From: Actinomadura rubrisoli
Lineage (GTDB): Bacteria > Actinomycetota > Actinomycetes > Streptosporangiales > Streptosporangiaceae
Assembly (NCBI RefSeq): GCF_004349215.1
Contig: NZ_SMKU01000065.1
Span: 1-33,271 of the forward strand
Length of the DNA stretch: 33,271 nt
Direction: 5' to 3'
Part shown: piece by piece, positions 7,728 to 16,325 of the stretch
Layout of the letters: the number at the start of each line of letters is the position of its first letter
Numbering within the stretch: the first letter of the stretch is position 1
Position numbers and translations under genes: made by a program
The notes under the pieces: model-generated
Databases searched by the model: none
Told to the model about the DNA's origin: nothing
What the model saw: the letters and a program-made list of their open reading frames with translations, nothing else

Positions 7728-7976
7728 CTACCGGCGCGCTGGCCAGGGCGTGTATTCCGGCGACTGCCGCGTCAGGCCCGCCGCGAGTAGCACTCGCCCC
7801 GCGGCCGGGACGTGGAGCTCGATCCACCGGGACACCAGCCCGTAGACGAGCGTGGCGGCCGGGGTGACGATCGCGTAGACGGCGGTCGGGTCCAGGTCCA
7901 GCCCGACCCGGGCCGCCTGGCCGACGATGACGCCCACGAGCAGGGGGACGAGGGTGCGGATCAGGTAGGCGTACAT
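7728..7976 (-). CDS. Holin-like small membrane protein
   Basis: 82 aa from the ATG at 7976, which has GAGGAG about 8 nt upstream; a GTG at 7985 would add three residues. Two hydrophobic helices (about 3-20 and 30-50) are separated by a short LDLDPTA turn, followed by a C-terminal part of mixed character. Small size, membrane segments and position right after the endolysin gene fit a phage holin or a holin accessory protein, which would let the endolysin reach the cell wall. The family cannot be named. It is the last gene of the late operon. Confidence 0.7.
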   Translation of the reverse strand: MYAYLIRTLVPLLVGVIVGQAARVGLDLDPTAVYAIVTPAATLVYGLVSRWIELHVPAAGRVLLAAGLTRQSPEYTPWPARR

Positions 7977-7988
7977 GGCGGTCACTCC

Positions 7989-8726
7989 TCAGGTCATCGG
8001 GGCGGTCCAGGCGGCCGCCCACGTCTTGGGGCCCACGACGCCGTCCACGCCGAGCCCCTTCTCCCGCTGGAAGGCCCGGCACACCGACTCCGACGTCGGG
8101 CCGTACGCGCCGTCCACGCCGATGCGCCAGCCGCGTGCGTGCATCTGCCGCTGCCACAGGGTGACGTCGTCGCCGTGCATGACGGGCGGCTGCCTCAGGT
8201 ACCGGCCTGGCCACTTCGGCGCCTTCGAGCCGGACGCGGGCGGCGAGCTGGACGAGCCGGCGTAAGCCGGGCGCCCGTATCCGGCGATCACCGACGCGTC
8301 CCGTACGCGGCGCATGCAGGCGTCGGAGGTGTTGCCCTCGATCGTCTGCACGCGCCCGCCGCCCAGCGCCTTCTCGACCACGCCCACGTGGTCGATGGCC
8401 CCGATCGAGTTGGAGGCGCCCCAGTCGAAGAACACGATGTCGCCCGGCTTGGCCGCGTTGACTTCGGCCGTCGTACCGACGTGCCAGCGTCCGGCCTTGC
8501 GGAAGTCCTCGGCGTGCCAGACGGTGTACGCGCGGTCCCCGCCGAGCAGCACAGCACCCGCGTTGCCGCTGTGCCGCGCCCAGTAGGTGATGGCCATGTC
8601 GCACCAGGAGGCGCGCAGGAAGTCGGCGCCGTGCCTGTTCGCGTACTCGCGGGTCATGACGTTGGGACGCCCGGCGATTCCCAGGGACCGGCGCGCTTCG
8701 GCCAGCATCCCCGCCGCGGTGCCCAT
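7989..8726 (-). CDS. Endolysin: CHAP peptidase plus peptidoglycan-binding domain
   Basis: 245 aa. It is expected to cleave host peptidoglycan at the end of infection. The N-terminal CHAP domain (about 20-150) shows the catalytic C42 (ASWCDMA), H113 (IDHVGVVE), E130 and N132 (IEGNTSD). A Ser/Pro-rich linker at 156-170 leads to a PG_binding_1-type domain (184-240: LWQRQMHARGWRIGVDGAYG... and VVGPKTWAAA). There is no signal peptide, so export probably needs a holin. Its ATG overlaps the previous stop as TGATG. Confidence 0.92.
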   Translation of the reverse strand: MGTAAGMLAEARRSLGIAGRPNVMTREYANRHGADFLRASWCDMAITYWARHSGNAGAVLLGGDRAYTVWHAEDFRKAGRWHVGTTAEVNAAKPGDIVFFDWGASNSIGAIDHVGVVEKALGGGRVQTIEGNTSDACMRRVRDASVIAGYGRPAYAGSSSSPPASGSKAPKWPGRYLRQPPVMHGDDVTLWQRQMHARGWRIGVDGAYGPTSESVCRAFQREKGLGVDGVVGPKTWAAAWTAPMT

Positions 8727-8863
8727 CAGGCGCTCACCTCCCGGAAGATCCCGGCGCCGTCCGACGGGCCATACAGGCCGCGCAGGACATCCTCCTCGTC
8801 CATCTCGGTGGGCCCCGCGTCCGCCGGCGGTTCCGGCGGGATCGGTTCGGTCTGCTCGGTCAA
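8726..8863 (-). CDS. Small acidic hypothetical protein
   Basis: 45 aa. The start is a TTG at 8863: it has AAGGAGG 6 nt upstream and overlaps the previous stop by 4 nt (TTGA), while its own stop overlaps the endolysin ATG. It is Pro/Glu-rich (TEQTEPIPPEPPADAG) with a short amphipathic end (EEDVLRGLYGPS). The double coupling makes it a real gene; the function is unknown. Confidence 0.7.
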   Translation of the reverse strand: MTEQTEPIPPEPPADAGPTEMDEEDVLRGLYGPSDGAGIFREVSA

Positions 8864-9408
8864 GGTGCCTCCTTGCAATAGGCGGCCTGTACAGGGCCGT
8901 CGGTCGTCATCACCGTCCCGGTGACCAGCTGGTAGCCGTCCGGGCACGCCGGCCCAGCCGGACCCTGTTCACCGCGTGGGCCTTGCTCGCCGCGTTCTCC
9001 CTGCGGCCCTTGCTCTCCCTGCGGTCCCGGCGCTCCGCTAGAGCCGTCCTTGCCCGGCTGACCGGACGCCCCGGGCGCTCCACTCACCCCCGGACTTCCA
9101 GGCGCCCCAGGACGGCCAGAGCCACCGCCGGAACCAGGCGCGCCGGGAGAACCCGCAGACCCGGGAGGCCCTGGCTGTCCGGGGGCCCCGGACGGGCCCG
9201 GGGTGGACCCGGGGACAGGGCTTGGGGTGATGTTGTGCTGGCGGAGTTGCTGCTCGTAGGCATCACCGCGGTTCTCGGCCGACTCCAGCCGCGCACTCAT
9301 GTCGTTGACCTTGGTGACCAGCACGATCGCTAGGATCACCGCCAGCGCCCACACGGCGACGTTCACGACCATGCGCCACCGGGAGGCGAGGTTGGCTCTA
9401 TTGGTCAT
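8860..9408 (-). CDS. Membrane-anchored collagen-like protein
   Basis: 182 aa. A short positively charged N-terminus precedes one membrane helix (about 13-32, MVVNVAVWALAVILAIVLV), then a coiled-coil segment, then about 90 residues of Gly-X-Y triplets (about 65-155; GPSGAPGQPGPPG and GEQGPQGERGEQGPRGEQG types). It ends in a small globular tail with two cysteines (C159, C178 region). The topology fits a type II membrane protein with the collagen part outside. Collagen repeats are common in phage tail fibres; the membrane anchor and the position in the lysis cassette are less usual for a virion part. It overlaps the previous gene by ATGA. Confidence 0.85.
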   Translation of the reverse strand: MTNRANLASRWRMVVNVAVWALAVILAIVLVTKVNDMSARLESAENRGDAYEQQLRQHNITPSPVPGSTPGPSGAPGQPGPPGSAGSPGAPGSGGGSGRPGAPGSPGVSGAPGASGQPGKDGSSGAPGPQGEQGPQGERGEQGPRGEQGPAGPACPDGYQLVTGTVMTTDGPVQAAYCKEAP

Positions 9409-9722
9409 TTGCCGCCCCGCAGCGCCAGCAGGATCGTGACCGCGAGCGTGATGACGAAGAACACGCCAGGGACAACGCCGGAGAACAGGGCCTGCCGCCA
9501 GTTCGCGCCGCCCTTGTCCATCCGGTCGGCGAGGTCCTTGTCGGCTTCCTTGCGGGCCAGCCGTTCCTCGGCGATGTCGCGTTCGATCTCGGCGAGGCGC
9601 CGCTCGATCTCGGTCCGGTCCCTGGTGTACAGGTCGGCGGAGACGACCCGCAGGCCGAGGTCTCGCAGGGCTTCCTCGATGCGGTCCAGGCGCCAGGCGA
9701 TCGTGGAATTGTCATCGGCCAT
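9405..9722 (-). CDS. Coiled-coil protein with C-terminal membrane helix
   Basis: 105 aa. Residues about 5-75 are strongly helical and charged (RRLAEIERDIAEERLARKEA), predicted coiled coil. One hydrophobic helix near the end (about 80-100, FSGVVPGVFFVITLAVTILL) is followed by RGGK. Its tail-anchored shape and location among lysis genes fit a holin partner or spanin-like role; no family is recognised with certainty. Its stop overlaps the collagen-like gene start (ATGA). Confidence 0.75.
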   Translation of the reverse strand: MADDNSTIAWRLDRIEEALRDLGLRVVSADLYTRDRTEIERRLAEIERDIAEERLARKEADKDLADRMDKGGANWRQALFSGVVPGVFFVITLAVTILLALRGGK

Positions 9723-9734
9723 CTACACCCGCCC

Positions 9735-10253
9735 TCAGCCGATCCGCTTGACGCGCAGCAGCGACCCGGCGCTGATGCGGGATGCGGTGGCGTTGGTGGT
9801 GGCCTGCGCCCATTCCAGCGAGAGGGTCCCGGCGCCCGCCGTGGTGAGGACCGCGGTCTCCCAGATCCGGAACAGGTTGCCGGTGGCGTTGCGGACGCCG
9901 GAGTACACGACGGTGGTGGTGAAGCCGTGTACGCCGGTGCGCATGGCGACGTTGTCGGCGTTGCCTTCGGCCGCGGTCGAGCCGGGGCCGATCACCGATT
10001 TCAGGCCGGACGCCGCCGCCGGGACCGCCCAGCGGGTCTGGATGTCGGCGGTGGTGGTGCCGCCGGCCAGCAGGTCGAACTCCACCCGGTAGACGGCGGA
10101 GGCGTCCAGGGCGATGGTGAGTTCGGGGTCGGCGGAGAAGGTGTTGTTGACGCGGTCGGTGTTGGCGGCCTTGACGATCTCGGTCGGCAGCATGCTGGTC
10201 AGGAGCGCGGCGGTGATGCGCTGCCCGGCGGCGATCTGCGGATAGGTCGACAC
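9735..10253 (-). CDS. Minor tail protein (small)
   Basis: 172 aa. It opens MSTYPQIAAGQRITAALLTS, a beginning I know from many actinophage tail proteins, and continues as a beta-rich body (YRVEFDLLAGG, FRIWETAVLTTAGAGTLSLEWAQA). Probably a jelly-roll-like trimeric tail-tip or fibre part. It follows the giant tail gene by 9 bp. Confidence 0.75.
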   Translation of the reverse strand: MSTYPQIAAGQRITAALLTSMLPTEIVKAANTDRVNNTFSADPELTIALDASAVYRVEFDLLAGGTTTADIQTRWAVPAAASGLKSVIGPGSTAAEGNADNVAMRTGVHGFTTTVVYSGVRNATGNLFRIWETAVLTTAGAGTLSLEWAQATTNATASRISAGSLLRVKRIG

Positions 10254-10262
10254 GGCTGCTCC

Positions 10263-13200
10263 CTAGAGGGCGATGGTCGAGGGCTGCGCGAGCCGGATGT
10301 CGATGCCCGCCGCTTGCGCCTTGCTGATCCCGTTCACCGCGCGGGTCACGGTCAGGGACTGGTAGGCGGTGAAGATGTCGAAGCCGGTCGAGGTCGAGTT
10401 GGTGTTGCCGGTCTCGCGCCGTGCGATGCAGCCCGCCGAACCGCCCGACGACAGTGCGGCGTCGGTGGTGGTCAGCTCCCACGCGGCGGGTTCGGCGGCG
10501 TCGGCGGCCCAGACCTTGGCGCGCAGTGTGGTGCCCAGGGCCTCGGCGCGCAGGATCCGCCAGACGCTGGTGGAGTGGCCGGTCGCGGACGCGACGGAGG
10601 TGATGGTGGTGAAGGCCCCGGCGACGCGTTTGCGGGCGATGAGGGTGAGGGTCCCGGCGGTGTTGATCTGGACGCCGAGCCAGTAGTAGTTGCTGGCGTC
10701 GGTGTAGCGCAGCAGCACACCCCAGGTGATCGGCGCGCCGGTCGGGGTGAGGGGGGTGTTGGAGTACACCAGGGTGCTCTGCTGCGGCGAGCCGGTGGGG
10801 ATGACGATGGCGCGTTCGACGCCGGCCGTCGGGGAGGCGATGACTCCGCCGGTGCCGCCCGCGGCGGAGAAGTCGGCGGCCGATCCGGCCGCGACCGTCC
10901 ACGCCTGCCCGGTGTCAGCGCTGCCCCAGCCGCCGGCGGCGGTGTCGGCGAAGTTGTCCAGGACCTTGTCGCTGGCGGCGGTGGCGGTGACGACTTCGCC
11001 GCCGAGGGTCAGGTCGAAGGGGTAGTCGGCGGGGTCGGTGGTCCAGGCGGCGCCGGTCACCAGAACGGGGAGGGTGGTGTCGGTGGCGGTGACCGGGTCC
11101 AGGAGCACGGTGCCGTCGGTGTCGACGCGGCCGAGGGTGGTGTTGTCGGCGACCGCGACCCGCCACGGCGAGCCGGGGACGGTGTTGTACTCGATGGTCC
11201 AGCGGCGCGGTTCGATGGTCTCGGTGTAGCCGTCGGCGAGCAGGTCGACGGTGCCGGGCGGTTCCCATGCGGGCAGGCCGGACAGGTGGATCCGGGCGCG
11301 GATGTCGGCGGCGACCACGGCCGGGGCGAGGTCGTAGTGCTTGTGCAGCTTGAGCCGCACCACCGGGTAGCGGGCTTCGTCGACGGTGCCCAGATGGGCG
11401 CGCCATCCGGCTTGGGCGAGGAGCTGGTCGTCGTCGGCCAGGTTGAGGGTGACCGACTCGTTGTAGACGCCGACGCCGTCCGGGGGCGGCTGCGTGGACA
11501 GCGGGCCCTGGTCGACGGTGACGCGCGCGGAGGACCCGCCTTCGCGTTCCACGGTCACGTCGTTGCGGGTCGCCTGGTCGTCGTCTACGGGTTCCAGTGG
11601 CGCGGCGAGCTGGTCGTGGTAGTCCAGGGTCAGGGCGGGGTCGGTGTTGTAGTCGGCGGCACGGGTCCGGTACCGCAGGCCCAACCCGTCGCGGCGCTCG
11701 TACAGGGTGCCGCCGTCGGCGTCGGCGCACTCGCCCAGCAGCTCCAGTAGCTCCTTGGGCTGCTGGGCGCCCATCGGCTCGGAGTCGGCCGCCACGCCGA
11801 CCAGGTCGGCCGGGACGCCCTCCTCACCGGTCAGGCGCAGGAACCGGGCGCCGGCGGTTTCGCCGCGATGCCCCGACCCGACCGGGACCAGAGCGGCGGC
11901 GTAGCCGCGCGACTCGAAGGTATGGGTCGCCACCAGCAGGTGCGACACGGAGCCGGAGTACTCGCCCGGGGCGACGTCGAGGTTGATCCCGATCGACGTC
12001 GGAGGGCTGCACACATCGCCCGGCGAGATGCTGGCGGTGTCGAGCTCGCCGTCGACCGCCACCGCGACCTGGTAGTTGGCGCCGTCCTGATCCCCGGTGA
12101 CCACGATCTGGACCGGGCCGCGGCCGCGGACGTCGGCCGTGCCGTTGGCGCTGACGACGACGCTGCCGGCGGCGTTGGCGCCCTCCAGGATCAGCGTCCC
12201 GCTGAGGACCTGCCCGGTGAACAGCGACCAGTAGGAGGCGTTCGAGCCGGGCGTGCGCCACTGCACCACCGGGGACGCGGCGTCGGTGCCCATGTCGGCG
12301 GCCAGGTCGAACCAGAACATGATCGTCCACTCGGTGCCCGGGGAGGGTGTGGCGCCGGTGAGGCGGCCGACGTCGCCGACCGACACGCCGCCGCCGGTCC
12401 CGCCGGACGGCTCGGCGGAGAACTCCACCGGTCCCAGGGCGCGCAGCGGCGGAACGCCGCCGATCGCGGACGCGGCCTGGGTCGACCCGGCAGAGTCCTC
12501 CAGCGGCCAGTACGCCACGATGCGGGCGTCGTCGGCCTGGAAGGTGCCGATCGCCCGCCGCAGGGCGGAGCCGAGCGGCTTGGCGCCCTGCCCGAGGCGC
12601 CGCAGGATCCCGGCCGCCTCGATCGTCACCCACACATCGGTGCCGGAGGTGTTCCACTTGATCGGCCAGGACGGGACCTCGCCGGAGAACCGCACGTCCC
12701 GGTCGGTGATGGCCGCGTCCCCGGCCACCGTCCACGACCGGCCAGCCGCGTCGGCGAACGCGGTCGTGCCCACGGCCTGGGCGGTGAAGTCGGGGTCGGC
12801 GACCACCATGCCGCCGATGCCGTTGCGCAACTCCATCGCGTAGTACCGGCCGGCGACGGGGTCGGCGATGATCTCCCCGACCTGTACCGGGGAGGCCGAG
12901 TCGAAGATGGACGTGGTGTCCGCCTGGACGATGGGGGCGCCGAGCTGGGTCCAGGGCCCGGCGATCGACGGCGCGGTGTAGAAGGTCACGGTGTTACCGG
13001 ACGCGCCGTTGTTGACGTCGAGCGTCGCGCGGACCGCCTGCCTGCCCAGTGCCGGGACGGGCACGGTCGAGGTCGCCAGCAGCAGGTTCGCGCCGGTGCT
13101 GGACCAGTAGAGGATCAGTTCGCCGGTGGAGTCCAGCCACAGGACCCACGAGCGCTGCGCGCCCGTCTCGATGTACTTGCCGACCAGGCCGCCGCCGCTG

Positions 13201-13601
13201 GCGCCGCCGACCCACCGCACCTCGGCCTCGACGCGCACGTCCAGGTCGCCGGTGATGTCCAGCGCCGCGGCGTCGGGGGTGGAAGCGTACGACCCGATGG
13301 CGCCGTCGGGGACGGTCAACGCCGGCGCGCCGCCGGTCGGGACCGACACCCGGATCGGGGTGTTGCGCCCGATGCGCCCGTAGTAGGGGCCGAGCGGGTT
13401 GCGGGGCGAGTACCGGCCGTCCCGGTTGTTGATCGTCAGCGTGCAGGTCGAGGGGTCGGTGCGCGACCCTTCGTCGCCGCGGCCGCGGGTGATGGTGATC
13501 GGGTCGCGGGTGTAGACGTGCCCGTCGGTCTTGATGTTGACCCACTGGTCGCCGAGCTTCAGCTCCACCCACACATCGAGGGCCTCGTCGGGGAACGGCA
13601 T
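10263..13601 (-). CDS. Giant tail-tip/baseplate protein with lectin-like domains
   Basis: 1112 aa from the ATG at 13601, whose start overlaps the tape measure stop (TGATG); the longer open frame that runs further upstream is an out-of-frame artefact over the tape measure gene. The N-terminus (about 1-85) resembles a distal-tail platform segment (DPITITRGRGDEGS, TCTLTINNRDGRYSPRNP). LamG/concanavalin-like beta-sandwiches follow at about 90-260 and 400-560, a middle part contains receptor-complex-like segments, and another sandwich lies near 870-1080 (GWGSADTGQAWTV, YTDASNYYWLGVQ). Such proteins sit at the tail tip and probably contact cell-surface sugars. The fused length replaces the separate tip genes of other siphoviruses. 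Specific substrate unknown. Confidence 0.85.
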   Translation of the reverse strand: MPFPDEALDVWVELKLGDQWVNIKTDGHVYTRDPITITRGRGDEGSRTDPSTCTLTINNRDGRYSPRNPLGPYYGRIGRNTPIRVSVPTGGAPALTVPDGAIGSYASTPDAAALDITGDLDVRVEAEVRWVGGASGGGLVGKYIETGAQRSWVLWLDSTGELILYWSSTGANLLLATSTVPVPALGRQAVRATLDVNNGASGNTVTFYTAPSIAGPWTQLGAPIVQADTTSIFDSASPVQVGEIIADPVAGRYYAMELRNGIGGMVVADPDFTAQAVGTTAFADAAGRSWTVAGDAAITDRDVRFSGEVPSWPIKWNTSGTDVWVTIEAAGILRRLGQGAKPLGSALRRAIGTFQADDARIVAYWPLEDSAGSTQAASAIGGVPPLRALGPVEFSAEPSGGTGGGVSVGDVGRLTGATPSPGTEWTIMFWFDLAADMGTDAASPVVQWRTPGSNASYWSLFTGQVLSGTLILEGANAAGSVVVSANGTADVRGRGPVQIVVTGDQDGANYQVAVAVDGELDTASISPGDVCSPPTSIGINLDVAPGEYSGSVSHLLVATHTFESRGYAAALVPVGSGHRGETAGARFLRLTGEEGVPADLVGVAADSEPMGAQQPKELLELLGECADADGGTLYERRDGLGLRYRTRAADYNTDPALTLDYHDQLAAPLEPVDDDQATRNDVTVEREGGSSARVTVDQGPLSTQPPPDGVGVYNESVTLNLADDDQLLAQAGWRAHLGTVDEARYPVVRLKLHKHYDLAPAVVAADIRARIHLSGLPAWEPPGTVDLLADGYTETIEPRRWTIEYNTVPGSPWRVAVADNTTLGRVDTDGTVLLDPVTATDTTLPVLVTGAAWTTDPADYPFDLTLGGEVVTATAASDKVLDNFADTAAGGWGSADTGQAWTVAAGSAADFSAAGGTGGVIASPTAGVERAIVIPTGSPQQSTLVYSNTPLTPTGAPITWGVLLRYTDASNYYWLGVQINTAGTLTLIARKRVAGAFTTITSVASATGHSTSVWRILRAEALGTTLRAKVWAADAAEPAAWELTTTDAALSSGGSAGCIARRETGNTNSTSTGFDIFTAYQSLTVTRAVNGISKAQAAGIDIRLAQPSTIAL

Positions 13602-15967
13602 CAGCGGCCCGTCCCGAACGCGACCTGCACGCTGCCCTGCCCCTTGGTGCGGACGATGCCCCGCATGAACTTCAGGAACGCGCTCTCGGCGCCGGTGAAG
13701 TTGATGTCGACCCGGGAGCGGAGCGTGCCCCCGCCGGTGCCGCCACCTCCTGCCGCGCGCCCCGCGCCGGGCCGCTTGAGCCCTGCCGAGCCACCGGCCG
13801 CCGCGCCCGCCAGCGCGGTGGACGCCTTGGCGACCAGGCCCTGGTTGTCGTTCATGCCCAGCGCCATGCCCTCGACCACGTTCTTGCCGTACCCAGCGAA
13901 CAGCTTGCTCGGGGAGTGGATGCCCAGGACGCGCAGCACCGGGCCCGGCACGATGTTGCGGATCAGGTTCCCGATCGAGCGGGCCAGCCATCTCGCCATG
14001 GAGACCATCCCGTTCCACAAGCCGATCAGGAGGGACTTGCCCGCGTTGACCAGCAGCTTGCCCATGTTGCCGACCGAGCTGACCACCCAGCCGGGCAGGC
14101 GGCGGATCCAGCCGACCACGTTGTTGATGCCGCCCGACACCGCGCGCGGCAGCGTCTGGGTGAAGAACCGGGAGATCCTGCCCCAGTGCGTGATGATCAG
14201 GCCGATCGGCCCGAGGAACCCCACCGACGCGGCCTTCTTGATCAGCCCGACGATGAAGTCGAACCCCTTGCCGATCCAGCCTGGGAGGGTCTTGGTGAAG
14301 AACTTCACGATCTTGTCCCAGTGGGCGATGATCAATCCGACCGGACCGAAGAAGCCCAGGCTCGCGCCCTTCTTCACGATCCCGATCAGCAAGTCGAAGC
14401 CCTTGCGGATCCAGCCGGGGAGGGTCTTGGTGAAGAAGACGACGATCTTGTCCCAGTGCTTGATGATCAGATAGACGGCGCCGATGATCGCGGCGACCAG
14501 CAGCACGATCGGCCAGTTCGCCAGGATCCAGAACATCGCCGCCTTGGCGCCCTGGATCAGCGCCTGCGTCCCCATCAGCACCCACGAGCCGATCGTCCGC
14601 GTAGCGGCCAGCGCGGCCGAGCCCGCCATCTTCAGGCCCGACAGCGCCACCGAACCCGCGGCCCGCCCCACGGCCAGTGCCAGCCGCCCGGCGCCACGCG
14701 CCGCCGTGGCGAACGCCGAGCCCATCCGCGACGCCGCCCGCCGCGTCACCGAGTCGGCGTTGCGCAGGTGACCGGCCACGCCCTTCACGCCCCTGCCTAC
14801 GCCCCTGCCCATGGCGCCGGCGGCCTTGCCCACCGGGCCCAGGGCCTTGACCAGCGGCCCGAGCCGCGAGGACACGAACCCGATCGCGATCGCCCAGGCC
14901 AGCATCTGCGACGCGGTGCCCTGCGTGGGGCCCGGCAACGCCTGGATCAGCTGAAGGATCAGCCCCAGCGGGCCGACCAGCAGCGGCAGGATCTGCACCA
15001 GATCGGACGCGGTGTCGTTGATCAGCCGGAAGAACGTGGCCGCCTGCTGCTGCCCCTCGGCCGACTGCGACCAGGCCAGCAGGCCAGCGGTGATCTGCTC
15101 GATGGAGGCCAGCAGCCCACCCGACTGACCGGCCCCGGCGTTCTTGAAGATGCTGCCGATCGTCAGAGCGACGTTGCGGCCGATCCGGCCGAGGGTCTTC
15201 AGCGCGGTGACACCGCCCGAGATCCACCGGGTGGCCTGCCCGCCGCGGCCCATCCGGCCCAGCCACCGCCCCGTCGCCGCCATCAGCCGGCCCATCGCGT
15301 TGCCCGCCCGGCCGAAGCCGCCCAGGCTCGCGCCGGCGAAGTCGCGGATCCCGCGCACCAGCGGCTTGACGCCCTTGGCGGCGCCGTCGATGGCGCGCGC
15401 GATGGCCAGCGACAGGTTCTTCATGAACGCCAGCGACCGGCCCTCGCGGGCGACCCCCAGCACCTGGGCGCCGAACCGGCCCATCGACGCGGTCATGGTC
15501 GCGATGCCCCGGCCGATCGGGACGCGCATCTCCTTGCCGAACCCGCGCGCCTCCTTGCGCATCGGCGCGAAGAACGCCGACTGCGCTGTGGCCTTCAGCC
15601 CGAAGAACGCGCCGCCGAGCTCGCGCACCACCCCGCGCATGGCGGGCGGCATGTCCTTGAGCTGCTTGTTGAACTCCTTCAGATCACCGGAGATCGCCGA
15701 GCCGACGGCCTCCGACACCCCGTCCAGCGCCAGGCCGAGCGCGGCTCCGGCGACCTTGGCGGCGATGAACGCGCCCGGCAGCACCGCCACGATCCCCGCG
15801 GCGGGCGCCAGCGCGACGCCCAGGTGCGCCGCCGACCCGGCCAGCGCGGCCAGCGACCCCACCTTCCCGACCGCCTGCAGCCCGCTGTGCACGCGGCCGA
15901 GCACGCGGCGGAACGGCGAGTCGTCGGCGGAGATGACCGCGACCAGCTCACCCAGTCTCAGCGCCAC
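13601..15967 (-). CDS. Tape measure protein
   Basis: 788 aa, GTG start with GGGGGTGAG upstream. It sets tail length and is threaded through the tail tube. It is rich in Ala, Gly and hydrophobic helices, with a strongly hydrophobic stretch (about 498-520, WILANWPIVLLVAAIIGAVY) and the characteristic end IHSPSKLFAGYGKNVVEGMA. Three copies of a 45-residue unit (HWDKIVxFFTKTLPGWI) lie in the second half. At about 1.5 angstrom per residue the tail would be roughly 120 nm. It follows the tail chaperone frames, whose -1 product ends inside its first codons. Confidence 0.93.
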   Translation of the reverse strand: MALRLGELVAVISADDSPFRRVLGRVHSGLQAVGKVGSLAALAGSAAHLGVALAPAAGIVAVLPGAFIAAKVAGAALGLALDGVSEAVGSAISGDLKEFNKQLKDMPPAMRGVVRELGGAFFGLKATAQSAFFAPMRKEARGFGKEMRVPIGRGIATMTASMGRFGAQVLGVAREGRSLAFMKNLSLAIARAIDGAAKGVKPLVRGIRDFAGASLGGFGRAGNAMGRLMAATGRWLGRMGRGGQATRWISGGVTALKTLGRIGRNVALTIGSIFKNAGAGQSGGLLASIEQITAGLLAWSQSAEGQQQAATFFRLINDTASDLVQILPLLVGPLGLILQLIQALPGPTQGTASQMLAWAIAIGFVSSRLGPLVKALGPVGKAAGAMGRGVGRGVKGVAGHLRNADSVTRRAASRMGSAFATAARGAGRLALAVGRAAGSVALSGLKMAGSAALAATRTIGSWVLMGTQALIQGAKAAMFWILANWPIVLLVAAIIGAVYLIIKHWDKIVVFFTKTLPGWIRKGFDLLIGIVKKGASLGFFGPVGLIIAHWDKIVKFFTKTLPGWIGKGFDFIVGLIKKAASVGFLGPIGLIITHWGRISRFFTQTLPRAVSGGINNVVGWIRRLPGWVVSSVGNMGKLLVNAGKSLLIGLWNGMVSMARWLARSIGNLIRNIVPGPVLRVLGIHSPSKLFAGYGKNVVEGMALGMNDNQGLVAKASTALAGAAAGGSAGLKRPGAGRAAGGGGTGGGTLRSRVDINFTGAESAFLKFMRGIVRTKGQGSVQVAFGTGR
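14130..14467 (-). repeat. 135-bp tandem repeats in the tape measure gene
   Basis: Units at 14333-14467, 14198-14332 and a partial at about 14130-14197. The aligned element AGGGTCTTGGTGAAG recurs exactly 135 bp apart at 14286 and 14421, with a diverged copy at 14151. Each unit encodes 45 residues of the type II-x-HWDKIV-x-FFTKTLPGWI. Confidence 0.9.
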
Positions 15968-16325
15968 CGCTCACCCCCTGCTTGTCGTCATCGGGTGCGA
16001 AATGGCGGGCCAGGCGCGTGTCAGCCGACAGCAGGCCGCGGATGCGGGCGACCAGCCACCGGAACGTGCGGGCCTTCAGCAGGCCCGGCTCCTCGACGTC
16101 GATGCCGTACTCGCTGTGCAGGTCGGCCTCGATCAGGCCCCACTGCTCCCAGACGTCTTGCCACGCGATCCGGGCGCCTTGGTCCGGGTCGTTGAGCGTG
16201 AGGCCCTCGTACCACTCGTAGAGGCCCGTGACCGGGTCTTTCTCACCGCGGCCGATGAGGCCCGGCGGGTGTTCCGGTTCGCTCCCGCCGGCGGCTGCCC
16301 CGTTGCCGGGGCCACCGCTTCCCCC
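15948..16325 (-). CDS. Frameshift part of the tail assembly chaperone (gpT-like)
   Basis: An open frame without its own start runs from the chaperone gene into the first codons of the tape measure, ending at 15948. Its product (VTGLYEWYEGLTLND, GARIAWQDVWEQWGLIEADL, LKARTFRWLVARIRGL) looks like real protein, unlike the Arg/Ser-rich 0-frame end. It is in the -1 frame relative to the gene at 16678. The likely slip is at a GGGGGAA (complement of 16319-16325), where a glycine tRNA can re-pair perfectly in the P site; the A-site fit is imperfect. The predicted fusion spans 16678 to 15948. Equivalent to gpGT of lambda-type phages. Confidence 0.75.
   Translation of the reverse strand, partial: GGSGGPGNGAAAGGSEPEHPPGLIGRGEKDPVTGLYEWYEGLTLNDPDQGARIAWQDVWEQWGLIEADLHSEYGIDVEEPGLLKARTFRWLVARIRGLLSADTRLARHFAPDDDKQGVSGGAETG

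Noticed and set aside
7456..8604. 382-aa open frame on the - strand
   Set aside because: Overlaps the endolysin and holin-like genes in another frame and has shadow composition.
11868..14474. 868-aa open frame on the + strand
   Set aside because: Antisense to the giant tail and tape measure genes; low-complexity Arg/Gly/Asp composition.
10263..15266. Single 1667-aa open frame on the - strand
   Set aside because: The part above 13601 is out of frame over the tape measure gene and is Arg/Gly/Ala-rich noise; the real gene starts at the ATG at 13601 coupled to the tape measure stop.
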